Below are positions 1 through 6,484 of a stretch of 22,448 bases of DNA, piece by piece. Location: positions 1 to 22,448 of the IMG/VR virus record IMGVR_UViG_3300020174_000085; one strand, 5' to 3'. The DNA comes from a virus. The notes beneath the pieces are model-generated. The model did not search any database, was not told the DNA's origin, and saw only the letters and a list, made by a program, of their open reading frames with translations. Position 1 is the first letter of the stretch. Every line of letters begins with the position of its first letter. A program made the position numbers and the translations under genes.

Positions 1-336
1 GTGGGGTCATACACAGGTAATGGTTCTGCGACTAATGGCACGTTTGTGTACACAGGGTTTAGACCAAAGTGGATTATGGCAAAGCGTTCTGATTCAGGCG
101 TAGCAACGTCAGATTGGTATATTTGGGATGCTGAAAGAAACACATTCAACGTAGCGGGTAAAACTGTTCAGGCAAACGAAAGCACTGCTGAATCAGATTC
201 AGGCAATCACGATCTGGATATTCTTTCCAATGGATTTAAGCTAAGAATTGATTATGCAACCGTGAACGGCTCTGGAAACAACTTCATCTACTTAGCTTTC
301 GCAGAACAACCATTCAAGTATTCAAACGCAAGGTAA
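1..336 (+). CDS. Tail-fibre-type protein, C-terminal part (5' end outside window)
   Basis: The reading frame is open from the first base of the window to a TAA at 334-336, so this is probably the last 111 residues of a longer protein and the GTG at position 1 need not be the start. The sequence begins with a G/T/N-rich YTGNGS segment followed by FVYTGFRPKWIMAKR, and ends with LSNGFKLR, then FIYLAFAEQPFKYSNAR. I recognise this pattern from C-terminal domains of marine phage fibre or receptor-binding proteins; I recall it as a domain of unknown function and could not check the name. A fibre-associated protein follows after 5 bases, which supports a fibre role. Receptor binding is inferred; no enzymatic motif is visible. 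Confidence 0.65.
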   Translation: MGSYTGNGSATNGTFVYTGFRPKWIMAKRSDSGVATSDWYIWDAERNTFNVAGKTVQANESTAESDSGNHDLDILSNGFKLRIDYATVNGSGNNFIYLAFAEQPFKYSNAR

Positions 337-341
337 TTATC

Positions 342-863
342 ATGTGGACATATCAAGGTAAAGTAATGAAACCCGGCAGGGGTTGGACAGACGCTGAAGG
401 CACTAAATACCCTGCACAGTGGTATGGACGTACTACAGACGCTGAAAAGGTTGCTGTAGGTTGGGTAGAGGTTGCAGACCCTGCTCCATTTGATAATCGC
501 TTCTACTGGTCAGCAGGTAATCCTAAGAACTTAGAAGATGTGACCGAGACAGACGAAGGCGGCAACGGAGTAGTCACTAAAGGTTTGAAGTCAGTAGCGA
601 TTGCACAGGCTAAGACAACAGCAGGTTCATTACTCGCTCCAACAGACTGGTACATTGTACGTGAACAGGAGACTGGTGAAGTCACACCAACAGACATCTT
701 AAACTACCGTGCGGCTGTACGTACTGCTTCAGGAACGATTGAAACTGCAATTACAGGGGCTACTACTCACTCAGAGTTTATGGCTCTGTATGACGCTCCT
801 GTGGATGCTAACAACGAACCAACAGGTAACGCACCAATCAATGACTGGCCGGAGACACTCTGA
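342..863 (+). CDS. Tail-fibre-associated protein, possible fibre assembly chaperone
   Basis: This 173-aa protein has an N-terminal segment rich in aromatic residues (WTYQGKVMKPGRGWTDAEG, then YPAQWYGRTT, then FDNRFYWSAG). Its second half holds ILNYRAAVRTASGTIETAI, a helical arrangement often seen at the C-terminus of phage fibre-assembly or fibre-accessory proteins. It lies directly downstream of a fibre C-terminus. Its TGA overlaps the next ATG as TGATG at 861-865, so translation of the following holin-like gene is probably coupled. No signal peptide or membrane segment is seen. The chaperone role is an inference from position and general resemblance; it could instead be a minor virion protein. 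Confidence 0.55.
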   Translation: MWTYQGKVMKPGRGWTDAEGTKYPAQWYGRTTDAEKVAVGWVEVADPAPFDNRFYWSAGNPKNLEDVTETDEGGNGVVTKGLKSVAIAQAKTTAGSLLAPTDWYIVREQETGEVTPTDILNYRAAVRTASGTIETAITGATTHSEFMALYDAPVDANNEPTGNAPINDWPETL

Positions 864-1057
864 TGCCACTGCAAACTGCAACAGAAGGAACAAAACAAAT
901 CGTGGACGCAGTAAGTGTAGCCACTGTAGTAGGAACGTTAGGAGATGCTCTACCGCCTATGGCGGCGTTGTTTACTTTAGTATGGACAGCAATTAGGATA
1001 TACGAAACTAAGACAGTACAGAGGTTGTTGGGGAAGGAACCCCCAGATGATAGCTGA
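863..1057 (+). CDS. Small holin-like membrane protein
   Basis: This 64-aa protein has a polar N-terminus (MPLQTATEGTKQ), a hydrophobic stretch at about residues 18-45 (VSVATVVGTLGDALPPMAAL continuing into FTLVWTAIRIYE) and a short charged tail (KTVQRLLGKEPPDDS). Small size, one or two hydrophobic helices, a charged C-terminus and a place behind fibre genes in front of other membrane proteins fit a holin that permeabilises the inner membrane at lysis. The ATG overlaps the upstream TGA, and its own 3' end overlaps the next gene by 11 bases. A six-GC-pair hairpin begins just after its stop at 1061. No endolysin gene is in the window, so the lysis assignment rests on topology and context. Confidence 0.6.
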   Translation: MPLQTATEGTKQIVDAVSVATVVGTLGDALPPMAALFTLVWTAIRIYETKTVQRLLGKEPPDDS

Positions 1058-1487
1058 ACTGGCCGCCGCCAATGCGGCCTTTGGTGTCATCAAAGAAACC
1101 ATCGCCAATGGTAAAGAACTGTATGAAGCCGGAGAAGCATTAGCACAGTATTTTGGACTCAAAGCTGAGATACAAAAGAAAGCACATGAGCATGGATATA
1201 AGTCTGACCTTGAAGCGTTCATGGCAACAGAGCAACTCAAAGAATATGAAGATGCTCTGAAACAAATGATGATCTGGCAAGGGCGAGCCGGGTTATGGAC
1301 AGATTGGTTAGACTACCAAAGGAAGATGAAGGAAAGCCGTGAAGCCGCAGAGAAAGCTGAGAAAGCCAAAAAACTTAAACGTAAAGAACAAATTGTTAAT
1401 ATTTGTATTAGCATCGGTTTGGGCATTAGCATTCTCTCAGCCATCGGTTTGGTGATATACATCTTCTACTGGCTTAGTAAACAGTAG
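1047..1487 (+). CDS. C-terminally membrane-anchored helical protein in the lysis cassette
   Basis: This 146-aa protein has a long helical, charged body. Residues about 100-117 are a Glu/Lys/Ala coiled-coil-like stretch (REAAEKAEKAKKLKRKEQ). A single strong membrane segment sits near the C-terminus at about residues 120-142 (ICISIGLGISILSAIGLVIY). I recognise it as a type recurrent in marine phages, with no proven function that I know of. The order, directly between two holin-like genes, suggests a role in lysis, such as a spanin or holin regulator, but it has the opposite orientation to a classical i-spanin (anchor at the C-terminus). The ATG lies inside the preceding gene. A Shine-Dalgarno AAGGAA at 1034-1039 sits in the loop of a small hairpin. 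Confidence 0.6.
   Translation: MIAELAAANAAFGVIKETIANGKELYEAGEALAQYFGLKAEIQKKAHEHGYKSDLEAFMATEQLKEYEDALKQMMIWQGRAGLWTDWLDYQRKMKESREAAEKAEKAKKLKRKEQIVNICISIGLGISILSAIGLVIYIFYWLSKQ
1061..1079 (+). promoter_or_regulatory. GC-only hairpin just inside a start region
   Basis: GGCCGC (1061-1066) and GCGGCC (1074-1079) form a perfect six-pair all-GC stem with a 7-base loop, followed by only three T residues. It lies 4 bases after the holin stop and inside codons 5-11 of the next gene. The U tract is too short for a confident terminator. It could attenuate transcription or slow translation of the 146-aa gene, or merely reflect an alanine-rich stretch (LAAANAAF). Confidence 0.35.
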
Positions 1488-1494
1488 GTCACTT

Positions 1495-1677
1495 ATGTGG
1501 TTATTATTTGCAATCCTAATTCAGTCTGATGGCTACGCTGTCTTTCCACAAGGGCCATTCATGACAATGGATGAGTGTTTTGAAGCCCGTGAATACTTTA
1601 TAGCAACAGCACCACAGCCTAAGATCAACTACGAAGCAGTGTGTATACAAACGGACGTAACAGGAAATGCCTCATGA
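1495..1677 (+). CDS. Small secreted or membrane-associated protein, unknown function
   Basis: This 60-aa protein has a hydrophobic N-terminus (MWLLFAILIQSDG), which could be a short signal peptide or membrane anchor. A soluble remainder with two cysteines (ECFEAREYF and YEAVCIQTD) could be disulfide-linked outside the cytoplasm. It lies between the membrane-anchored 146-aa protein and a 3-TM-type holin, so a role in lysis or envelope interaction is plausible but not shown. No lipobox is visible. Its TGA overlaps the ATG of the next gene (ATGA at 1674-1677), indicating coupled translation. I do not recognise a named family. Confidence 0.55.
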   Translation: MWLLFAILIQSDGYAVFPQGPFMTMDECFEAREYFIATAPQPKINYEAVCIQTDVTGNAS

Positions 1678-2045
1678 TTGGGTTAGTCACAGCTATCACG
1701 AACTTGGCAGGTACATGGGTCAGTGCCAAGGCGGAATCAACCAAAGCCACAGCAGAGGCCAAAGCCACAGCGTTAAAAACAGCGGCGCAGTCTACAGCAG
1801 ACTGGGAGCGCATCATGGCAGAGGCTTCCAAGAACTCGTGGAAAGACGAGTGGTTAACGATAGTGTTCAGCATACCTCTGATCCTTGTGTTTATACCAGA
1901 GATGGTTCCACATATACAAGCAGGGTTCGATGTATTGACTACTTTGCCTGAGTGGTATCATCAGGTATTATTTTTAATTGTTTCAGCATCCTTTGGTGTT
2001 AAGGGTGTTGGTAGCGTAGTAGATAAACTAAAGAAAGGAAAGTAA
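1674..2045 (+). CDS. Holin resembling the 3-TM holin family of gene transfer agents
   Basis: From the ATG at 1674 the product is 123 aa. An upstream in-frame ATG at 1641 exists, but 1674 forms the usual ATGA overlap with the preceding stop. The N-terminal third is Ala/Lys/Thr-rich and amphipathic (KAESTKATAEAKATALKTAA), followed by SWKDEWLTIVFSIPLILVFI (membrane segment, about residues 50-70) and a second one at YHQVLFLIVSASFGVKGVGS. The SWKDEW...P...WY...ASFGVKG pattern resembles the Pfam family GTA_holin_3TM (holin for gene-transfer-agent release) as I remember it; a profile search would settle this. The predicted role is inner-membrane permeabilisation at lysis. With the 64-aa protein this makes two holin candidates in one cassette. 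Confidence 0.7.
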   Translation: MIGLVTAITNLAGTWVSAKAESTKATAEAKATALKTAAQSTADWERIMAEASKNSWKDEWLTIVFSIPLILVFIPEMVPHIQAGFDVLTTLPEWYHQVLFLIVSASFGVKGVGSVVDKLKKGK

Positions 2046-2047
2046 CT

Positions 2048-2227
2048 ATGCGTGATCCGGGTCAAGTACAACGCGGTATTCAAAAAGAAGCCGCAGAGCG
2101 TAAGAAAGATGCAGACTTTATTAAGAAGCATGGGTTAGATAAGCCGATGCCTAAGAAGAAAAAGAAGAAGCCTTCTGCTTGTGGACAAGACTCTTGCACT
2201 CATGAGTACATTAGGGATTACAAATAA
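2048..2227 (+). CDS. Very small Lys-rich protein with a Cys pair, unknown function
   Basis: The ATG at 2048 opens a 59-aa frame ending at TAA 2225-2227. It begins only 2 bases after the holin stop, and its stop overlaps the next ATG (TAATG). The protein is strongly basic, with a run of six lysines in the middle (PMPKKKKKKPSAC) and a CGQDSC motif (Cys-x4-Cys) followed by THEY. The Shine-Dalgarno is AAAGGAA at about 2035-2041. It is the first of four consecutive tiny basic genes. The basic charge suggests nucleic-acid or polyanion binding, and the Cys/His residues suggest a metal site; both are inferences. Tight packing and codon structure support it being a real gene. Confidence 0.55.
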   Translation: MRDPGQVQRGIQKEAAERKKDADFIKKHGLDKPMPKKKKKKPSACGQDSCTHEYIRDYK

Positions 2228-2382
2228 TGGCTAAAGGTACAACAAAGAAAAAGGAAAAGACTCCTACAATCTCATGCAAACCAGATCAAACAACTGGTGT
2301 AATGAAGTGTAAATACGAAGGGCCAGTATATACATTACCTCCTGAAGAGCCAAAGAAAACTCCAGAAACGAGTTCATTCTAA
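2227..2382 (+). CDS. Very small Lys/Pro-rich protein with two Cys, unknown function
   Basis: This 51-aa frame starts with an ATG that shares its A with the upstream TAA and ends in a TAA that shares its last A with the next ATG (TAATG at 2380-2384). It has a Lys-rich N-terminus ([11 protein letters not shown]), two cysteines 11 residues apart ([13 protein letters not shown]) and a Pro/Glu-rich tail ([15 protein letters not shown]). No domain is recognisable. Perfect stop/start overlaps on both sides are the main support that it is translated, along with its similar composition to its neighbours. It may act with the adjacent small Lys/Cys proteins. Confidence 0.5.
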   Translation: MAKGTTKKKEKTPTISCKPDQTTGVMKCKYEGPVYTLPPEEPKKTPETSSF

Positions 2383-2579
2383 TGCCTCTGAAGAAAGGTT
2401 CTAGTCAAAAGACAATCTCTAGCAACATACGCACAGAGATCAAAGCAGGTAAACCAAGGAGACAAGCTGTGGTAATTGCAATGAAGAAAGCAGGTAAGTC
2501 AACATTCAAACCATGTAAAGGATGCCCTAGTCCTGCCGTCTGTAAGAAAGCAGGTAAGTGTAAAAAGAAGGGTAAGTAA
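2382..2579 (+). CDS. Small basic protein with four-cysteine cluster
   Basis: This 65-aa protein is highly basic. Its N-terminal part ([20 protein letters not shown] then [19 protein letters not shown]) resembles a short phage and bacterial family with the motif SxKTISxNIxxEIxxGKPxxQAVAIAxxKAGK, which I recognise but whose function I do not know. To this is added a C-terminal Cys cluster: C45, C48, C54 and C60 ([16 protein letters not shown]), spaced as for a small zinc knuckle. The KAGK motif occurs three times. Both ends overlap neighbouring genes as TAATG. Nucleic-acid binding is a guess from charge and Cys spacing. Confidence 0.65.
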   Translation: MPLKKGSSQKTISSNIRTEIKAGKPRRQAVVIAMKKAGKSTFKPCKGCPSPAVCKKAGKCKKKGK

Positions 2580-2869
2580 TGCCAAGTAAGAAAGACCCAC
2601 GGTTAGAACGTGCAGGAGTTAGCGGTTACAACAAACCTAAGCGTACTCCTAATCACCCTAAGAAGTCACACGTTGTTGTGGCTAAACAAGGCGATCAAGT
2701 AAAGACTATTCGGTTTGGTGAGCAAGGTGCTAAGACTGCAGGCAAGCCTAAAGCCGGTGAGTCTGAAGCAATGAAAAAGAAACGTGCATCATTTAAAGCT
2801 CGTCATCAACGCAACATCAAGAAAGGTAAAATGTCTGCGGCATACTGGGCAGATAAAGTTAAGTGGTAG
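2579..2869 (+). CDS. Conserved small basic phage protein, unknown function
   Basis: This 96-aa, Lys/Arg-rich protein begins [20 protein letters not shown], continues KRTPNHPKKSHVVVAKQG and VKTIRFGEQGAK, and ends with KARHQRNIKKGKMSAAYWAD followed by KVKW. I recognise this motif series (RAGVSGxNKPKRTPxHPxKSHVVVAK, IRFGxQG, FKARHxxNIxKGKxSAAYWA) from many marine phages; no function is established to my knowledge. It is the last gene before a strong promoter at 2873 and ends 3 bases before its -35 box. The highly basic composition fits DNA or RNA binding or a virion-associated role (inference). Confidence 0.7.
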   Translation: MPSKKDPRLERAGVSGYNKPKRTPNHPKKSHVVVAKQGDQVKTIRFGEQGAKTAGKPKAGESEAMKKKRASFKARHQRNIKKGKMSAAYWADKVKW

Positions 2870-2872
2870 GGG

Positions 2873-2910
2873 TTGACAAACGAGTAAAAGTATGCTATAA
2901 TATTTACTCG
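2873..2910 (+). promoter_or_regulatory. Consensus sigma70 promoter P1 with extended -10 and overlapping dyad
   Basis: TTGACA (2873-2878), a 17-bp spacer and TATAAT (2896-2901) match the bacterial sigma70 consensus at all 12 positions, and TGC before the -10 gives an extended -10. A perfect inverted repeat, CGAGTAAA (2881-2888) and TTTACTCG (2903-2910), brackets the -10 box with a 14-base centre. This is the geometry of a repressor operator. Transcription should start near 2907-2909, about 20 bases before the ATG at 2928. It would drive the tail and ejection genes. Confidence 0.85.
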
Positions 2911-2927
2911 GTAGTAGGTAAACGCAA

Positions 2928-3575
2928 ATGACATATCTTCAATTAGTAAACAATGTACTTAAACGCTTGCGAGAGCGTACAGTAGCAACAATAGATGAAA
3001 CAACATATGCAACAATGATTGGTATGCTTGTTAATGATGCCAAGCACGAAGTTGAACAGGCTTGGGATTGGTCTGCGTTGCGTACTACATTGACTGCTAC
3101 TACTACAGCAGGTGCGTTTGCTTATGAGCTAACAGGTGCAGGCGATGATGTCAAGATGTTAGATGTTATTAACGACACTAGCAACTGGTTCATGACTTAC
3201 AAAACTGCTTCTGACTTTAACAACTACTACCTCAACACAAATCCTAGTCAGGGCGCACCACGTTACTACAGCTTCAACGGTATTGATGACAACGGCGACA
3301 CAATCGTTGAAGTATTTCCACCACCAAACGGCGAGTACCTTATTCGGTTTAACATTGTCAATCGTCAAGCAGACTTATCAGATGAAGCTGATGTATTGTT
3401 GTGTCCCTCAAAGCCTGTTGAAATGCTTGCGTATGCTAAGGCAGTTGAGGAGCGTGGTGAAGATGGTGGTCAATCTGCATTGTCTGCGTATTCTACAGCA
3501 AATCGTGTACTGAATGATGCATTGTCTCTTGACCAAGCTAAGCACCCTGAAGAGTTAATCTGGACGGCTCCATGA
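2928..3575 (+). CDS. Tail adaptor / tail tubular protein A-like
   Basis: This 215-aa protein has a helical N-terminus typical of head-tail adaptors (MTYLQLVNNVLKRLRERTVA then TMIGMLVNDAKHEVEQAWDW). A beta-rich middle follows with PRYYSFNGIDDNGDTIVEVF, PPPNGEYLIRFNIV and RQADLSDEADVLLCPSKPVE, and the C-terminus is helical. I recognise this arrangement from marine podovirus proteins annotated as tail tubular protein A or head-tail connector, which link the portal to the tail nozzle. It is the first gene after promoter P1, followed by an ATGA overlap with the nozzle-type gene; T7 gp11 and gp12 are also adjacent. Its length is close to T7 gp11. The assignment is by family feel and context; no catalytic motif is expected. 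Confidence 0.6.
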   Translation: MTYLQLVNNVLKRLRERTVATIDETTYATMIGMLVNDAKHEVEQAWDWSALRTTLTATTTAGAFAYELTGAGDDVKMLDVINDTSNWFMTYKTASDFNNYYLNTNPSQGAPRYYSFNGIDDNGDTIVEVFPPPNGEYLIRFNIVNRQADLSDEADVLLCPSKPVEMLAYAKAVEERGEDGGQSALSAYSTANRVLNDALSLDQAKHPEELIWTAP

Positions 3576-5101
3576 CAAAGCCATTACAAACAGCTAGTAT
3601 TGCCGCACCGGGATTCTTCGGGCTTAATACGCAGGAGTCTGGTATCACACTGGACTCTGGCTTTGCGCTTGAGGCAACTAACTGTGTGATTGACCGCTAT
3701 GGTCGCTTAGGCGCACGTAAGGGTTGGACACTGTTAGCTGAACAGGCTGATGTAGCTCTTAAGGGTATGCATCGCTTTGTCGACATTGACGCTACGGAAT
3801 ACTTTGGTGTTTGGTCTGACACTAACTTTTATATTTACTCTGGAGGTGCGTTAAGTCCTGTTACTTATTCAGGATCACAGTCAATTACGGAAGGTAACTG
3901 GCAAGCTGTTACACTAAACGATGCGGCTTACTTGTTTCAGAAAGGCTATGAGCCTCTGTACTTTGATACAGCTACAGGCTCAATACTAGATATTTCTGCA
4001 TCTCCTTCTGCCTCTGGTACACCTATTGAAGGCAACTGTGCGTTATCAGCATATGGAAGAGTCTGGACAGCAGATACTGCAACTAATGTCACAACTCTTT
4101 ACTGGACTGACCTACTTGATCCTACACGTTGGAACTCAGGCACAGCAGGTAGTCTTGATTTGTCAAGTATTCTTGTCAAAGGTAACGATGAAATTATTGC
4201 ACTTGGAGCACATAACGGATTCTTAATTGTCTTCTGTAAAGAAAACATTGTTATCTTTGGTGACAGCGAGACCAGTCAAACATACTTAGACCCTGCAACT
4301 TTACAGCTTGTAGAAGTGATCTCAGGTGTTGGGTGTGTTGCAAGAGACAGTGTACAAAATACAGGTACAGATATTATTTTTCTGTCAGAGTCTGGTGTTA
4401 GATCACTAGGCCGTACTATTCAAGAAAAGTCTCAGCCAATGCGGGACATCTCAAAGAATGTACGTGATGATATTGTACGCTTGATTACAAGCGAGACTGT
4501 TGCAAACATCAAGTCAGCATACTCTGAGTCTAATGCATTCTACGTATTGTCTTTCCCATCTACTCAGCAAGTGTATGTATTTGATATGCGTTCACCTCTG
4601 CAAGATGGAGCCTCTCGTGCAACTGTGTGGAACAACATGGAGTTCACAAGTTGGCTTGGGTTCGATGGTGAATTGTACATGACACACAACGATGGCCTTG
4701 CTAGATACTTTGGGTATCAAGACAATGGTGAGAGCTATCGTATGCAGTACTACACCAATTACTTTGACATGGGTAGCCCAACACAAACTAAACTACTCAA
4801 GCGACTGGCTGTGACTTTAATCACTTCATCAGGTCAGCCGTTTACTGTCAAGTCTGCATTTGACTACAACAGTTTGTACACAAGCTACACCTCTAGTACC
4901 GTTGAAGTACCTGTTTCTGAGTATAACATAGCAGAGTACAACATTGATGAGTACACAAGCGGTATCATTGCAGATGCTGTACGTATTCCTGCAGGCGGTA
5001 ACGGTAGTATTCTTCAATTAGGATTTGAAACAGAGATTGACGGTGGTGAACTGTCAGTGCAAAAGATAGACGTATATGTTAAACAAGGTAGGATTCTCTA
5101 A
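3572..5101 (+). CDS. Tail nozzle / tail tubular protein B-like structural protein
   Basis: This 509-aa protein has a start pattern seen in podovirus tail nozzle or stabilisation proteins: APGFFGLNTQESGITLDSGF, then ALEATNCVIDRYGRLGARKG. The rest is mostly beta-strand-like repeats with many Trp/Tyr/Gly positions (YWTDLLDPTRWNSG; IVFCKENIVIFGDSE; IIFLSESGVRSLGR), which suggests a beta-propeller-like body as in T7 gp12 and related nozzle proteins. The ATG at 3572 overlaps the stop of the adaptor gene (ATGA), and its TAA overlaps the next ATG. It is shorter than T7 gp12 (about 790 aa), so it may correspond to only part of that protein or to another stabilisation family. Confidence 0.6.
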   Translation: MTKPLQTASIAAPGFFGLNTQESGITLDSGFALEATNCVIDRYGRLGARKGWTLLAEQADVALKGMHRFVDIDATEYFGVWSDTNFYIYSGGALSPVTYSGSQSITEGNWQAVTLNDAAYLFQKGYEPLYFDTATGSILDISASPSASGTPIEGNCALSAYGRVWTADTATNVTTLYWTDLLDPTRWNSGTAGSLDLSSILVKGNDEIIALGAHNGFLIVFCKENIVIFGDSETSQTYLDPATLQLVEVISGVGCVARDSVQNTGTDIIFLSESGVRSLGRTIQEKSQPMRDISKNVRDDIVRLITSETVANIKSAYSESNAFYVLSFPSTQQVYVFDMRSPLQDGASRATVWNNMEFTSWLGFDGELYMTHNDGLARYFGYQDNGESYRMQYYTNYFDMGSPTQTKLLKRLAVTLITSSGQPFTVKSAFDYNSLYTSYTSSTVEVPVSEYNIAEYNIDEYTSGIIADAVRIPAGGNGSILQLGFETEIDGGELSVQKIDVYVKQGRIL

Positions 5102-5682
5102 TGAGTAACTATACTAAAGCAACAGACTTTGCGGCAAAGGATTCGCTACCTACAGGTAATGCCGCCAAAGTTGTAAAGGGTACAGAGATTGATGATGAGT
5201 TTGCGGCGATTCAAACTGCGATTACAACTAAGCTAGATACTTCTACGTTTAATACATTTAAGAGTGGCGGTACAGTATTGCAAGTAGTTTATGGGAATGC
5301 AGCAAGCGATCAAACTACATCCAACTCTACTTCTTATGTAGATAGCGCAACTGCATCTATTACACCAAGCTCTTCTTCCAATAAGATTCTTGTACTTTGT
5401 AATCAGTACTCGAGTATTTCTGATAATGGTGCTAACCAAGGTCAAACAAGTTTTTATATTGATAGAGATGGAACTAATATTTATACTCCCGGAGTTATTA
5501 AAATTCAAGATACTTATGTCAACTTTGGAATGCAAGTAATTTTCCCTGCACATTATCTTGATTCACCTGCTACAACTGCCTCTGTGACATATACAATTAA
5601 AGCTCGTAATGATGTTTCATCTGGTGGGACATTTATATCTAAAGCAGCCTCATCAATTACTTTACTGGAGATCGGAGCATGA
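5101..5682 (+). CDS. Short tail fibre with conserved virion-attachment N-terminus
   Basis: This 193-aa protein opens with MSNYTKATDFAAKDSLPTGN then AAKVVKGTEIDDEFAAIQTA, a motif I recognise as the N-terminal anchor of many phage tail fibres. A short linker (KLDTSTFNTFKSGG) leads to a beta-rich C-terminal domain (VLQVVYGNAASDQTTSNSTS to SSITLLEIGA). This resembles the compact jelly-roll-like tips of short fibres. At 193 aa it is much shorter than T7 gp17, so the receptor-binding domain is small. It overlaps both neighbours as TAATG and ATGA. A fibre-assembly-type gene follows, making a second fibre cassette. Receptor binding is inferred. Confidence 0.7.
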   Translation: MSNYTKATDFAAKDSLPTGNAAKVVKGTEIDDEFAAIQTAITTKLDTSTFNTFKSGGTVLQVVYGNAASDQTTSNSTSYVDSATASITPSSSSNKILVLCNQYSSISDNGANQGQTSFYIDRDGTNIYTPGVIKIQDTYVNFGMQVIFPAHYLDSPATTASVTYTIKARNDVSSGGTFISKAASSITLLEIGA

Positions 5683-5984
5683 GTATTAAATTAGCACTGA
5701 CAGAACTATATTCAGATCAACAGTGGATTCTCAGTGGTGAAGCATACTCTGGTCTTAACTGGCTTGATGATTCACCTAAACCTACTGAAGCTGAACTTTT
5801 GGCTCAAGTTGAAACGGCACAGGCTAAGCAAACTGCACAAGAAGAGATCAATGAGTTGAAGGGTAAGCTACAAGCAACAGACTACGTAGCTCTTGATGAC
5901 TACGATCAAGACAAGACAGACGTTAAAGCACAACGTCAAGTCTGGCGTGATCGTATTCGTGAATTAGAAGGACAGATCTCATGA
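5679..5984 (+). CDS. Tail fibre assembly-like small protein
   Basis: This 101-aa protein carries WILSGEAYSGLNWLDDSPKP then TEAELLAQVETAQ, followed by a helical region and a C-terminus YVALDDYDQDKTDVKAQRQV then WRDRIRELEGQIS. The SGLxWLDxSPKPTxAEL pattern and the terminal WRxRIRxLE helix recur in phage fibre-assembly or XkdW-like accessory proteins. It sits directly behind the short fibre gene with an ATGA overlap, and overlaps the next gene the same way. A chaperone or accessory role for the fibre is likely but inferred. Confidence 0.6.
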   Translation: MSIKLALTELYSDQQWILSGEAYSGLNWLDDSPKPTEAELLAQVETAQAKQTAQEEINELKGKLQATDYVALDDYDQDKTDVKAQRQVWRDRIRELEGQIS

Positions 5985-6484
5985 GCTTAGCAAATCTTAG
6001 ACCAACAGCTACGTCTTTTGTGAATAGTATAAATCAACAAGGCGGCCAGAGGGTAAATAATCCCTATCAAAATATGTTTCAGACTCCATATGGTAACTAC
6101 AATCCATACGGTAGCCCTGTACAGGAACTGCCAAAAAGTTATCAAGATTTAACTGATGTTAGATTTACATCTCGTGGTGGGCAAACTGGCCGTGGTGAAG
6201 AGTTTTTATCTAATTTTGTGGGTAACACTGAAGGCGATCAACTTACTTTACGTAGACGTTTACAACGTGCGATGGATCAAGGATTATTGTCTTATGCTGA
6301 TCCTCTTCCAACAGCACAACCGCAACAGGGAATGTTTAGTCCTTACATGATGCCTCAAATGCCTCAAATGCCTGTTGATGTTGGTGGGGTAAACTACCCA
6401 CAATTTAATCTTGGATACAACCCATACTACGGTATGTTTAATCCGTTTATGTCGTATGGGTCACCTTATGGGAGTAACTTCTAA
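5981..6484 (+). CDS. Pro/Gln/Tyr-rich low-complexity protein, probable virion-associated
   Basis: This 167-aa protein begins MSLANLRPTATSFVNSINQQ and is rich in N, Q, P, G and Y. It has repeated NPYG/NPYY/SPYG-type motifs (QTPYGNYNPYGSPV; NLGYNPYYGMFNPF; YGSPYGSNF) and a tandem PQMPQMP encoded by two ATGCCTCAA repeats near 6351-6370. A short ordered-looking part lies at about residues 55-100 (FTSRGGQTGRGEEFLSNFVG then RRRLQRAMDQGLLSYADP). No domain is recognised. Position between fibre genes and ejection proteins suggests a virion or scaffolding role. Overlaps on both sides (ATGA and TAATG) show it is in the structural operon. Confidence 0.55.
   Translation: MSLANLRPTATSFVNSINQQGGQRVNNPYQNMFQTPYGNYNPYGSPVQELPKSYQDLTDVRFTSRGGQTGRGEEFLSNFVGNTEGDQLTLRRRLQRAMDQGLLSYADPLPTAQPQQGMFSPYMMPQMPQMPVDVGGVNYPQFNLGYNPYYGMFNPFMSYGSPYGSNF

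Noticed and set aside
950-966. CCGCC-TAT-GGCGG hairpin in the small holin gene
   Set aside because: Five pairs with a 3-base loop inside coding sequence for LPPMAAL and no following U tract; probably incidental.
709-996. A 95-codon plus-strand frame overlapping the fibre-associated gene and the small holin gene
   Set aside because: It lies in another frame over two well-supported, tightly coupled genes, and its translation is compositionally odd (many Cys/Arg/Asn) with no family resemblance.
4763-4791. TTGACA in the tail nozzle gene as a further promoter
   Set aside because: After 17 bases the hexamer is ACTAAA with no TATAAT-like sequence at 16-18 bases, and it lies mid-gene.
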